Below, piece by piece: positions 11,128 through 21,705 of a DNA stretch of 64,000 nt. The notes beneath the pieces are model-generated. The model searched no databases, was not told the origin of the DNA, and was given only the letters and a program-made list of their open reading frames with translations. The position numbers and the translations under genes were made by a program. The DNA is from Enchytraeus crypticus (Eukaryota > Annelida > Clitellata > Enchytraeida > Enchytraeidae). The stretch covers positions 2,256,501-2,320,500 of the forward strand of contig CAJHZI010000513.1 of assembly GCA_905160935.1 (NCBI GenBank), in the 5' to 3' direction. The stretch's first letter is position 1, and each line of letters opens with the position of its first letter.

Positions 11128-11388
11128 TAATTATACATTAAGTGTGTATAGCAGCAATAGATTGTAAACAATAACAAGCTAGCTCCTGCCCGCTGCTGGC
11201 TTCTGCGCTCGCAGCTTATCATGTAGCAGCATTATCGTGTACAAAATATACACTGCGAACGGAATAACACGGACACGGAAGTAAATCGATATTTGGGATA
11301 TAAACTTAATAACAACGCATAATAATATTTATAATAATACAATAATATTATTAATATTATTGTTATTATTCTTAATATAATAACAATG

Positions 11389-11482
11389 ACAACATCGAGC
11401 ACTATTGTGACGAAATCAAGCCGGTGAGCAAGAAGGAGGTCCAAAAACGGTGCAAATTCCAAAATACTGAAAATCAGTCCAA
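11389..11482 (-). mobile_element. CR1/L2-like LINE 3' tail module, inverted
   Basis: Reverse-complement tail module with AT-rich TTATTA repeats (about 11300-11388) on its 3' side. With 10990-11127 it forms a tail-to-tail pair about 260 bp apart. Confidence 0.7.
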
Positions 11483-11484
11483 AG

Positions 11485-12095
11485 ATAAAGGGATGTACTA
11501 ATTTTGGCTTTCATTGCTTAGTTCTGAGGAGAAGGATTTAGAGGTAATAATTAGCCAGGATCTCAAAGGGAGGAAACAACATACTGTGGCTGTTAAAGAA
11601 GCCAATAGGACTTTGGGACTAATAAAGAGAACATTCAAAAGTAGAGATAAAGGCATTGTTTTAAGATTGTATAAATCTTTGATTCGACCTCATCTGGAGT
11701 ATTGTATGTCAGTGTGGAGACCACGTTACAGGAAGGATATAATTTATTGAACTTATTAAAGCTGTGCAAAGAAGAGGATTGAGAGCTATTAGAGGATTTA
11801 GAGCATTAAGGTATGAGGAGCGGCTAAGGGCAGTTCAACTGACAACCCTAGAAACCAGAAGAATTAGAGGTGATTTTATTGAAGTCTACTGGGTATAAAA
11901 TAATGCATGGCTTACCAAATTAAGAGCAAGAGATTTTTTCAATTTCTCCAGTAGTGGTTTAAGAGGCCATAGATGGAAAAGTCTCAAATATGGGATTGGC
12001 TGATGTTATGGTGTAGGACAGAGAGGATTTGAGGCAGTCTATTCGTATCCCGACCCTAGTTAAGCTGGGACTCAAGGGAAGATGATTATTATGTT
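11485..12095 (+). mobile_element. CR1-like LINE C-terminal fragment
   Basis: Encodes a reverse transcriptase thumb region: EEKDLEVIISQDLKGRKQ, then LIKRTFKSRDKGIVLRLYKS and IRPHLEYCMSVWRP. After a frame break comes KAVQRRGLRAIRG. It ends with the SIRIPTLVKLGLKGR motif and a TTATGTTATG tail. A different family from the 2837-5960 LINE; a relative lies at 46620. Confidence 0.8.
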
Positions 12096-12334
12096 ATGTT
12101 ATGGATATATAGTTAATAGAAAATTTTAATTGATTAAAGGTTAAACGGATAGGTGCGTATTTCATCTCATTTTGTAGCTTAGATTCCACAGAGTTCAAAA
12201 CTCCCCGCAAAAGTCCTTTGAAGAGTCCTCTTTTTAGGAGAGATAGGGTTTCTTAGACCCTCTTATACAAGAAGAGGGTCTCCTTCACTGGATCATAATC
12301 CAGTTAAGCGATGTTTTCACATAACGTTAACATA

Positions 12335-12935
12335 TGCTTGATCTCTCGGCTTCTTTTGAACCTATTGATGTCGCTATTCTCTTGTAACATCCAATTATTG
12401 GCTTTTGTGAAAGTGTTCTTGCTCGGTTTTCCTCCTATATTATGAATTGTTCTTACTGTGTTAAAGTAAATGACTACTTCTTCTCACATCAAGTACGTCG
12501 TCCCTCTAGATTCGTTCTTAGTATTTTCCTCTTCAACATCTATAGTTCTATACCACAACTATACGCTCTCTAATCTCAAGGTTCTCATTCTCTTGATCAT
12601 GATCTATTTCTTTATGACACTCAACTATGTACTAGTTTGCCTCATACTCCTATTGAGAGACCAAATCCCTTCTGCAGCAATTTTCTCAGTCTATGTTCAC
12701 TTGCGTGTATGCTAATATCTTAGTACTTGAGCCATCTTGGACTGAATTCGTGTTCTTGGGATACCTCAACAGCCACTATAACTGAGTTTGAAAACCGTTC
12801 AAAATCTTTGGGTACCTCAATAACACCTGTAACTTTAGTGAAAAATCTTAATGTTGTTCTTTATGTAATGCCTAACTTTCCATGAACAAATAAAATAAAC
12901 TTCTAAGGAATGTTTCTTCCGTACCCTCTACTGAG
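12335..12935 (+). mobile_element. CR1/L2-like LINE fragment, heavily decayed
   Basis: Base-level relative of 4195-4800 of the LINE above. Degenerate DLSA-FDTIDH, SHLKYGVP and HLTFHEH counterparts are present in broken frames. Confidence 0.75.
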
Positions 12936-13116
12936 CTGCCATAGTATAATTAAGCCTCAAAGCAACTCATCTCATCTGACAATTAAAAAAGTCAAAATGT
13001 GGATTAAAAATAGTCTTCTGTTAAGCGTTAAGCTGTACTCTAACTTAAATCAGACTAAGACAAAATACAATGAGATGATTGTATTGCTTACGTATTGCAG
13101 GCGTGAATGCTGAGAA

Positions 13117-13284
13117 ATGGATAAGGAAGACATTAAAAAACAGCGAAAAAGGATTCTTGATGGCAGTGCTGTAATCGAGGTGCTCAGGAAAATTATACCC
13201 CCCATGGTTAGAATGGTTAAGGGAATTGATTCACTAAAAGGTTCTACCTTTATTATAATGTCAACTATATCCAGGGAAGATTAG
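13117..13284 (+). pseudogene. Short ORF, possible CARD-like remnant
   Basis: A 55-codon frame starting MDKEDIKKQRKRIL, with AVIEVLRKIIPPMVRMV and a TAG at 13282. Reading past the stop gives SYFFFNSYLVDT. The spacing of charged helix 1, hydrophobic helix 2 and an F..F-type final helix recalls CARD (caspase-recruitment) domains, but this is a visual impression only. An acceptor-like CGTATTGCAG lies 16 nt upstream; in its phase-1 frame a different short peptide would be read. It does not fit the phases of the surrounding gene. Confidence 0.2.
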
Positions 13285-14384
13285 AGTTACTTTTTCTTCA
13301 ACAGTTACTTAGTGGATACAACCAGTAGAGTTTGTAGAGGATGACGTATAGCTGTTTTATGTAGTGTAATACATATTTAGTCATATGTAATGTAATATCT
13401 GTTAATATTAAGAATAAAAAAGGAGACTACTAAATTACTAATTAAGGTGAATGAATCCCTATAGGCTATGGCTCTTACTGTCTTTCCATTTATTGTACTT
13501 GTTTGTTTATTTTGGAGTTTTTCATTGTAGCACTCTGTCTTTCTATTGATTGTATGAATTGGTTGGTTTATTGCAAGAGAAATAAAATAATCTTTAGAAA
13601 AGCATGTCTTACTGTATATTACTGTATAGTTCAAAAGGAAAATTTTATTTCATTATAAGTGATTAATAGAATTTATAAATATAATAAGTAATTAATGACA
13701 TCTATTTAATTAATTGAAACACTAATTGAAAAAGGGTAATTATTTCACTTAAAAATAAGAAGCTATAATAATTAAAAATAATAATGATATCTAATAAATA
13801 AGCTCATAATTGGGATGCAAACTTTGTAAAGACTGAAATAGAATTTAAAAGGTGAAAAGTAATTTTGGGAAATAGTATAGAAACTGAACTTAAAAATTTT
13901 ATAAGACTGAAATGTGATAGAAAAAATAACTGAGAACATAATGTGGAAATAGAAATTCAAATAGAAAAATAACTTAAGACTGGAATAACACTGCCCATGG
14001 AGCTTTTATTTAAAAGAGAAGGAAATATCTAAATTGACAAGTTATAAAACTCATTAATAAATAAATAATTTATCAAAATATTTTCGTTTTGCAAAATTAT
14101 TTACATTTAATTAGACTGTCTTTGTATTATTTTATATATTTTTCACATTTACTAATGTTTAGAGAAGGGGATGTACTATACGAGGCCTGAAGGTTATCCA
14201 GATTGGATTCCCTTCTGTGATCCAAATAATGGAAAGAATGGAAAGAAACCAAACAAAGAAACTTGTCTTGCAATGGCTCGCTGTCTACTTGATTTACTCG
14301 CGGTAGGCATTGATGTTTGCTGTGAATCTTGAACAAGATAAATTTGTGAACTATATAGGGATGAAAACAGGGTTTTGGGTAAAC
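13285..14384. other. AT-rich intronic sequence
   Basis: Very AT-rich, with short spurious frames. No recognisable exon or transposon. Confidence 0.45.
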
Positions 14385-14760
14385 AGGATAGTTTTCTCAG
14401 AGAATGACGCCCCTGCCCAGTCAATGTTAGTCGAAGCTGGAGAAGGCAGAGGAGGCCCACCTCTTCATATGCAGAATCCCCCCAAGAATAGTGGTATATC
14501 AAGAGGAATGTTATACGTATGTGGACATGAAGAAAAAAACGGAAGATAAAGCTAAAAGCTAAGGTTAATGTCAGTTTCCTCACTTGAAAGCTATGTCAGT
14601 GATGGGCAAGCCCAGGATTTGAACCCCACACATACTGATCCGCGGTCGAGTATCTTACCGACGTCACCACTGGCTCCAGCCGATTGAGATGAGTGATGAG
14701 TGGAGGCGTTATATTCCAAGGACCTGCCAGTAGACAGTGCACTAAGAGAGAGAGAGAGAT
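14385..14760 (+). mobile_element. RTE-like LINE C-terminal fragment split by SINE-A
   Basis: The left part (14385-14545) shares GTAAACAGGATAGTTTTCTC, GCCCCTGCCCAGT and GTGGACATGAAG with 17575-17760. The right part (14690-14760) resumes with GAGTGGAGGCGTTATAT, GACCTGCCAGTAG and AGTGCACTAAGAGAGAGAGA. The interruption is the minus-strand SINE-A at 14548-14690. Confidence 0.65.
14548..14690 (-). mobile_element. SINE-A copy
   Basis: The reverse complement shows GGAGCCAGTGGTGACGTCGG, the B-box GGGTTCAAATCCTGGGCTTG, and the CACTGACATAGCTTTCAAGT / GAGGAAACTGACATTAACC body. Confidence 0.85.
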
Positions 14761-14864
14761 AGGGATGAAAAAGCTAGACTTTTATTGTGTCGTGTGGATG
14801 CAATACTCCCTGAATAGGTGATTCAACATTTCAATGATACATGTCAAGGTTTTAGATGCAATTC

Positions 14865-15820
14865 TTTTTCTAGTGCACTGCCTAACGACGGGTCTGTGGC
14901 CTATAACTCTTCCAACCAATTCTATCCTGAGCCTTCCTTTTCATCTCTATATATGAATTTGTTAACAGATCATCCAACATATCATGGTCTTTCTTAACTC
15001 TTTTCCCTTGCATTCTTCCTTCTATTATATCTTTTAGTAACCAATCCCCCTTATAATATGTTTTATCAAGCTTTTCTTTCTATTTATTGTCACATATATT
15101 AACTGTCTATCTGTACCGATTCTTGCAAGAACTTCTTCACTTGTAATTTTGTCATTGATCTGAGTCAGCATCTGCACCAGGATAAGCTCTTGAGTTTTTA
15201 GTACTATTCCTGTATATCTGTTTTGCTAACATATAATCTATTTTGTACCTTCCTGTGACGCCTGACTTTTTCATTGTATATCATCTTTTTCGTACTAGTA
15301 CCGTGTATTTGTTATTACTAAATTCATTCTCGTACAGAAACAACCTGTTCTTGAACTGTCTCATTTCTAACTCCAAAACCAGACCTGCCATCTTCTGCTC
15401 CATCTTTATCTTCTCCTACCACTGCATTCCGGTCTCCCATGTAATTATTACTTGATCCGTGCCCTTCTAATTTCAGTATGCTCATACTCTCAATATCTTC
15501 ATCTTCCGAGGCGGATGTCGGCATATACACTTGCACTACCAACAAATCTACTGGTTCATCCTTCACTCTCACCACATTAAACTTTTGTTAAAATATACCT
15601 TTGGAACAATATCTTTCGACATCAGATCCAATATTATCTCCATTCCTCTTTGCTTTTTATCACCTCCAGAGTATATTATTCTGTATCTGCCATTCACAAA
15701 ATCACCCATCCCTGGTCATCATACCTCACATAGCCCTAATACATTTATCTTCTTTCCCTTCATCTCTCTCTTAACATTCTCCATCTTCCCTGTATTCTTG
15801 TTCTTACATTCTAGGTAGGC
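14865..15820 (-). mobile_element. RTE-like LINE, internally deleted
   Basis: On the minus strand: an endonuclease with KINVLGLCEV, FVNGRYRIIYSGGDKKQRGM, VVQVYMPTSASEDED, MGDRNAVVGEDKDG and a degenerate SRAYPGADADS block. It is joined directly to a C-terminal tail (MQGKRVKKDHDMLDDLL ... SYIEMKRKAQDRIGWKSYRP). Nearly all of the reverse transcriptase is missing between them. Confidence 0.8.
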
Positions 15821-16777
15821 CTACTTAGTTTCATCCTTTCATGGGAATTTCCTTTCTTTGGCCTACTAATGGGGACCGACTGGTCTTATGGTACCAACTG
15901 GTCGTGGGATTGTTTGCACCCTCACCCCACTTAAGTGCACGGGACTAAGGGCCGTTTCGTGTTGTTGTATATGCCATTTAAATCATGTGAAAAAAATTAC
16001 ATGGTAAGGTGAGTCCCCTTTGTCGTCTTCACACCTACTTTAGTCGCCTCTTATGTACACGCGGCAGTTTGTTTGCGGTTGCCCAATACTGCAGTGGTCC
16101 CAGTCGCTCCCAATTAAATCATTTGCAATTAGATACAATTAAAGCATTTTAAATCATTAGCTTATTAAATCATTAGCTAGTTTATTTAACGCCACCATGT
16201 ACATTTGCTTAAATAAACAGATATTCAAATATGCAAGCAATCATCATTACTGAAATCTAGTCTGTCTTACTATACTCTTTTTAATATATTAAAATAGGTA
16301 AAGAGTGTGTTTGCAGTTTCCTGAGGCACGTTAGAGTCATCGAGAAGGATTCCTTATCCTTCTGCCAACAATGCTGCATATCTGAGAGTATAAAAATTAC
16401 TTGTGCATAAACATTGAAGTAAAATACTTACTTTGTGTTATATATTTAGAAAATATTTACGTTATGTGTTATTTTTTAAGTTAGTGTGTATCATTTGTGT
16501 TCAATGTTATTGTCTACTTCAAGGTAATATCTATTGTGTTATCCTTTACGCTAGTAAAGTAAATGTTTGTATTAGTATGTTGTTATATACTATTAGTAAT
16601 GTTTTATACGTAATTTTTTACTATCAATAATTGTTCTAAGTTGTGTGTTTCTTGTCCCTTACCAGGAATAAATGTTTGTTATGCAAATATCCCTGCTACC
16701 ATTTTTACCATTTTCATTTAATTTTTATATGAATAAATGTATATAGTTTATTAGCATATTTTGTATTGATTATAGAG
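15821..16777. other. Putative intron end, no recognisable exon
   Basis: Mixed AT-rich sequence ending in TTGATTATAGAG before the next exon. A candidate frame after TTTGCAG at 16316 was rejected on phase. Confidence 0.4.
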
Positions 16778-19700
16778 GAAAGGAATGATTGCAGCTGAAT
16801 ATGTAGTACGTTTTGAGGCTGATGGAGAAGATGGATGTGGCACTGTTTCGATCCTTAACAGCGCTGAAAAAATCAATTTTGAATCTGTGCCAACTAGGAA
16901 AATAAGTCATGCTACCGACCCCTGTGATGAAGAATTTCATGAACTAAACTTGAATGAATTAATGGAACTGAAACAACCTGATGAGGTACATGATCACCTA
17001 ATGGCTGAAGCGAGAAGTGAACCTCCAGATGAGTATTTGATACAACTTGTTGAGCCACCAGTATCAACCTGTCATTCTTTGCTGACAGGACTGCAAGTCA
17101 GTAATCTGATGCCATCAAATACAGAAAGGTCTTCCGTTTCTGATCGGGTAGAAGTGTCTTCTTTATGTCTTGGAAATCATCCTACGCTTATTCCGAGCTC
17201 TTACCAGGATGCTAAAACTGGACGGAGTCAATTTAAGGATCTTAAATACAATGGTATTGTATATCCCAATTAACTAGTTTAATATAGTTTCAAGTTTCAA
17301 TAAAAATTCAGAAATTCAGTATGTATCATCTAATGTGTACATTATTTGTCATGTTCATGTTGTTAAGATGCTGAAATCTTGTCATTTAGATGTGCTCTAT
17401 GATAAATCTGCCCCTAAATTAAGATATTCTTCAAATTTTAAAAAAATTCGCAAAATGATCCAAGTTAAGGATGATTAGAGCAAAATAGCTAATCAATTTT
17501 AAAGTGCACGGTCACCAGTGCAGTGTGATCTCGACATTTTGACTAACTTAGCTTGAGTTGTTTGGATAAACAGGATAGTTTTCTCAGGGAATGATGCCCC
17601 TGCCCAGTAGACTTTAGTCAAAACTGAGGAAGGCATAAGGGGCCCACCTCGTCATAAGCAGAATCCCCCAAGAATAATGGTATAACAAAAGGAATGTTAT
17701 AGATGATTTAAAGACCCACTCGTTTGTGGACGTGAAGAGGAAAACTGAAGATGGCGATTAATGGAGGCGTTATATACCATGGACCTGTCAGTAGGCCTGT
17801 GTTCTGAATTACTGAATTCGATATTCAATCGACGTGCTTGTGGGGCACTGGAGGCTTGTTCACCTTCACCGAATCTGAGACGGGGGATGACCGGTCGTTC
17901 TTGTAGGACACTATACTCGACACCATTGTCCATCCCGCATCCTTCCCTCCATTCACTCCATCATTCACTCCATCATGTCATTGGCTGGAGCCAGTGGCGA
18001 AGTCGGTAAGATACTCGACCGCGGATCAGTAGGTGCGGGGTTCAAATCCTGGGCTCGCCCATCACTGACATTGCTTTCGAGTGAGGAAACTGACGTTAAC
18101 CATAGCTTTATCAGCTTTAAGCAGTGCACTAAGAGAGAGAGAGCTTGAGTTGTAGTCAGAAAATTTGTCTAGGTTTCATTCTGTTGCATCATTAAACAAC
18201 TAATGTTAATGATTTAGTTAAATTTTGTCTTATTTCTTTGCAGGAAATTCAGATATTCAGAATTCGGAGAATGCTTCTTCCAGACTAATGGATGGAGCTG
18301 ATTCATTGGCAAGAGATTCTGGTGTAGCTGCATCAGAGCATACTTTTAATAGGCAGACAGCAATTGTGAGCAGACTGCTTCATCGTAAAGAACAGATGCT
18401 AGGATATGGAGAGGATGAGGGGGATGATCTGAATATAATGCTGAGATCTGCTTCTCCAATGAACTGTGCAGATGTTGTGACTAGCCCAAACCAGCGTGCT
18501 GTTGTGGTGAGAGATGTGCACTACAGTTGCAATGATTCCAGCAAACAAGAACTGGATTCTGAGACGACGACTAAAAATGATGTTGTGAAACTTACGACAA
18601 TGGAAGAAACGGAGATAGAAACTTCAACGGCAGCAGAAGTTGATATTCAGGGCATCACTTCAGTGATATGTGATTCCAGTGTAGCTGGTCAGAATGATGA
18701 CAGTCAAGTAGACTCTGGCTACTTAGATGAAGAGGACGAGTCTGACATGTGTAATAATAGCAGTCAATCTCCCATACTGTCAGCGTTGAGCAGAGACCGA
18801 AGGTCTTGTGAATACGATGGATTAGCTGTTAGTGTTACCAAAGCATCTGCTGATGAGCTAGGCTTTGACAGATCTGCACAGGATTTTTTTCTGTCAGGGT
18901 TTTCATCACCAGTACAGATTGTCCAGCCAGATGTACCAAATCCTGGTGGCAAGTTAGAAAAGACGCCGACTGATATACAGTGGTTGCAACAAAGCACATC
19001 GAGGCCGTCTGGATCTACTATTAGTGCAGACAATTGCACTCTAAACATGGAGATGCTGACAATTTTAGGTTTTGATAGCCAGCTCGTCATACCTTCAGTG
19101 AATACAGACGTACGTGTTGTTGATTTAGCGCCTCTGAGCAGTGAAGTGAAGCAAAACTTGTCAAAAGATGAGGCATGTGATAGTCTAGTTGGTTCTTCCA
19201 TTGCTTGCTCCTCTACTACGGGCATGGTGCGTCAAGGACTACCATTAGCAGAAACTTCAGATTATATTAATGGAGGCAATCAGAGTGACTTTGAATTTCC
19301 AGAATCTGGTGTCATTTCTTCTTTCTGCTTGAAAGATCTTGTAGCTGCGAAACCTTTTTCAGTTGCTGCTACAATATCGAACACCCTGAATCCTTTGAAT
19401 GAGTTTTCACCAATGAGCGACCAAGGTCAGGTTTCTGGTTTCAGGTGTCTGGTGGAGCCTGTAGGACTGGCCTCTAATCTCCAGGTAGCACCATGTACTA
19501 GTAGTTCTGCGTCGGCCAGGTGTGGAGACAAAAGAACACATATGGATGCCTTTGGTAACTATATTCGTATTGTTCTCGTTTTGCAATATGTGCACTAAAT
19601 TTTACTGTGTCTAACATGCTGTAATCTTTTTATTTTAACATCTTTGATTTGGTTCATTGATGTAGTTGCAATAATTGTCTTGTTTAAGAAAAATTTCTTA

Positions 19701-21641
19701 TAATACTTATAGCAGGAGATCGGACTACTGGCATATGATATAACTTTAACAATGAAACTAAGTACTTTATCTTATAGTGAATAAAGTGATTTGGAAAAAT
19801 GGATTTTTGGGCGATTTTTACATTCTACATATAAGATTTGATAAATTAATCGCAGTTGTAATTTATTTTAACTAGTTAATGGCATTAAGGTGCTAAATTC
19901 CATTTTGTAATATTTAATGTATGTCAGTCCAATTGCACACTTGTATTTGAGCTGGTAGCATGTTTTTATGTTATCTGACTGCAGAACATTAGGTGCAGCG
20001 CTCAATCCAGAGCTCTCCACCTCACCGACAAGCCTTCGAGACAGGAAAATGCCGTTAAAATTGATTTTAACCTCTTTAGCCTTGTTTGTTAATATTTTAT
20101 AATTGAGCTCGACTGAAATTTTTTTTAAACTGCATGTTATATATTGCTTGTTAAGATTTTTGCCCTGTTCAACCTTCATTCTTAAATATGCTTGTAATTT
20201 AATTGATTCAGTGATATATTAATTGAGTATTTCTATGATTGATTTGTTGTTTTTGGTGACCAAGATGACGAATCAGTTGACGTGTCAAATGATTCTACTT
20301 CAGCTATTCCTATTCCAACGTGTGTGGAGGAGTATTCTTTGGATGGCAATGGTGAGAATTATACTCAACTTTTATTAAGTAGTAATACCATATACAATTA
20401 TTGTTATTGGTGCGGTCTCTTCCCCTTTGTCTTAATCACACATCGTTCTCTGTCTTGCTCTATTTCTTACTCGTTAAAAATGTTATAAAGCTTAGCTGCT
20501 ATTTTAAAATTAGGTGAAAATTGGCTTAGCATCAATACATTATTTGTCATAGCGTTGATGCTGTGACTAATCGTTCAGAAGAGGAGCGTAGAAGCATAGT
20601 GATTTTGTTTATTCTGAAACATTTCTTATCTGACGCTGTGGTATATTTAAATTCTCTGCTTTTTAAAAATTTCATGGGAAAATTTTAAGCGTATTCTTGG
20701 ACCATGATTGATCATATGAAAATTACCATCATGACATTGTTAATCAGTGACAATTCATGATTTATGAACTGCAGTTGAAGCGATTTTGTGTTAAAACGAA
20801 ATGCAGTGTACAAGGTTTGATGAAAATAGTTGTAATTGCATACGGCTGGTTTTGCTGGACTATGGATCGTTCAAGATATTAATTTATAAAATAAATGTGC
20901 AAATATGTTCTCAGTAGCGCTAAATGAACATAGTAGTCATATAGTCTAGCAGTCAAAGGCTATGACTGTTGCTACTATGCAGATATCTTTAGGTCTGAAA
21001 TATGGCTGGCCAATTGATCTACATGCTGAAATCAACATTACATGATGTCAATCCCTAGTTGTAATATCTACATTAGTTGCTTCTAGCTTCGTTTGCAGTT
21101 GATAGTTATCCTAACTCGAAGTTTCCGCGCATCTACTTTAAGATATTTTATGAATAGCTGAGTGCTACAGCAGCTTTCTATTCTCCACTGTCCAGATAAT
21201 TTCTTTAAATTATTTTTAATTAGAAAATTACAAGTGTTATAAAGCATACATTTTTACAGAGTAATTGCTGTTTTTTGTAGAAAATGGCATTTTTGCTGTA
21301 TGTATGCTTAATCGTAAGCGTTACATTTCATAGCAGTGCATTTTAGATAGCTAAGATATATGATACGATACGATGGAATTGAGCCACGATGGAACTGAAC
21401 CGTGGTTTGAAGCCCCGTGTGAGCCCCGTGTCACTATTTAGAGGTACATGCGCTATCGACGGTGCTAACATATAATAGTCACTTCTGGCGCTAATGTTGT
21501 TGTCATTAAAAATTTTTAACTGGCATTGCTCTAAATAGCATAACTACTTATAGTTATATGTTTGTGTTTTCAGACTGTTTCGTAAGAAAGCGGAAAAAAT
21601 ACAAGAAAAATGTACATCTCTCGAGTGTTAAACCAGATTGA
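16778..21641 (+). CDS. Acidic, Ser-rich disordered protein (spliced)
   Basis: Four exons with matching phases: 16778-17253 (starts phase 2, ends phase 1), 18244-19554 (1-1), 20265-20351 (1-1) and 21574-21641 (ends in TGA). Donors are ATG|GTATTG, TTTG|GTAACT and AATG|GTGAGA. Acceptors include TTTCTTTGCAG and GTGTTTTCAG. This part encodes 647 residues, rich in Ser, Asp and Glu, with no membrane segment or folded domain I recognise. The C-terminus is basic (VRKRKKYKK), like a nuclear localisation signal. A YLIQ motif early in the protein fits the YxxQ pattern of STAT3 docking sites, and GYLDEEDESD may be a phosphorylation-prone segment. Exons at 6128 and 7478 probably precede it. It could be a transcriptional regulator or a receptor cytoplasmic tail; neither is shown. 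Confidence 0.7.
17575..17790 (+). mobile_element. RTE-like LINE C-terminal fragment
   Basis: Contains AAACAGGATAGTTTTCTCAG, GCCCCTGCCCAGTAG, GATTTAAAGACCCACTCGTT and TGGAGGCGTTATATACCATG. It is homologous to 14385-14760 and 40850-40935 and lies in the intron between the first two strong exons. Its AAGAGAGAGAGA end reappears at 18121-18145, behind SINE-A. Confidence 0.65.
17981..18120 (+). mobile_element. SINE-A copy, best preserved
   Basis: Starts TTGGCTGGAGCCAGTGGCGA, then GTCGGTAAGATACTCGACCG (A-box region), GGGGTTCAAATCCTGGGCTC (B-box) and TTTCGAGTGAGGAAACTGAC. It is inserted into the LINE fragment, 120 bp before the exon at 18244. Confidence 0.9.
19555..20264. other. Intron of the acidic-protein gene
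   Basis: AT-rich intron between GTAACT and GGTGACCAAG. Without the donor at 19555 the frame would close at 19596. Confidence 0.55.
20352..21573. other. Last intron of the acidic-protein gene
   Basis: About 1.2 kb between GTGAGA and TTTGTGTTTTCAG. It has no recognised transposon; two GAGCCCCGTGT copies lie near 21412-21430. Confidence 0.55.
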
Positions 21642-21705
21642 GGCATTTTCCATATTTTTGATTAGCAGGCAAGCTTTATTATGAATTGATGAAGATAATT
21701 GTTTA

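Noticed and set aside
16316..16384. Exon candidate after TTTGCAG with frame FLRHVRVIEKDSL
   Set aside because: Its ending phase (1) fits neither acceptor at 16776 or 16778.
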